From the NCBI GenBank assembly GCA_013817115.1, contig JACDDG010000019.1:1-14050 (forward strand): a stretch of 14,050 bases of DNA, written 5' to 3'. Source of the DNA: Parachlamydiaceae bacterium (GTDB lineage: Bacteria > Chlamydiota > Chlamydiia > Chlamydiales > Parachlamydiaceae). The notes below the pieces were generated by a model. The model ran no database searches and had not been told where the DNA came from. It worked only from the letters and a program-made list of their open reading frames with translations. Made by a program: the position numbers and the translations under genes. Numbering within the stretch: position 1 is the first letter of the stretch; the number at the start of each line of letters is the position of its first letter. This document shows, piece after piece, positions 14,044 through 14,050 of the stretch.

Positions 14044-14050
14044 CCGGGGC

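Noticed and set aside
13850..14050. Transposase remnant at the right end
   Set aside because: All three frames on both strands are broken by stops and none gave a recognisable transposase motif.

Overview
The window is AT-rich DNA (roughly mid-30s % GC by eye) from a bacterium that uses Shine-Dalgarno sites and sigma70-like promoters. Two adjacent genes look built to act on a eukaryotic ubiquitin system: a USP-type (peptidase C19) deubiquitinase carrying a bilobed hydrophobic segment, and a U-box/RING-like protein. Together with several large unrecognised Ser/Lys-rich proteins, this suggests an intracellular bacterium of amoebae or other protists. An environmental chlamydia (Parachlamydiales) is my first guess; Legionellales are possible. 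Amoebophilus-like Bacteroidetes fit less well because the SD sites are strong. The taxon is an inference.

Layout, left to right. 1-299 (+) is the 3' end of a LysR-type regulator. 456-977 (-) is a small secreted protein of unknown role. 1258-3069 (+) is a 603-residue unknown protein. 3326-4783 (-) is an RNase II/R-family exoribonuclease without N-terminal cold-shock domains. 4929-6692 (+) is the USP deubiquitinase, 6832-7185 (+) a small unknown protein, 7261-8295 (-) the U-box-like protein and 8637-9545 (+) an unknown protein with a disordered N-terminus. 9621-10595 (+) is an HSL-type alpha/beta hydrolase whose C-terminus is frameshifted at an A8 run. 10961-11280 (-) is a small frameshifted gene. 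11403-13766 (-) is a HerA/DUF87-like ATPase. 13767-14050 is non-coding and ends in a 60-base near-perfect hairpin.

Architecture. All four convergent gene junctions (299/456, 3069/3326, 7185/7261 and 10595/10961) contain an inverted-repeat element, while the three divergent junctions and the codirectional gaps do not. Three of these elements look related in composition (CACAAAG/GACGCAAG-type units, two with an identical 13-base flank). The fourth is a GC-rich palindrome of about 290 bp. They probably end transcription in both directions, or are mobile repeats tolerated only at such junctions.

How the genes may work together. The stretch from about 4929 to 9545 is the best candidate for an undescribed system: a membrane-anchorable deubiquitinase, a U-box-like candidate E3 ligase and two unknown proteins. 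The two unknown genes share a leader (TTAAGTAAA, then 12 bases, then ATG), which suggests co-regulation or a common N-terminal signal. Secretion into a host and ubiquitin activity are inferences. The RNase, hydrolase, ATPase and LysR gene look like ordinary functions interspersed among the putative effectors.
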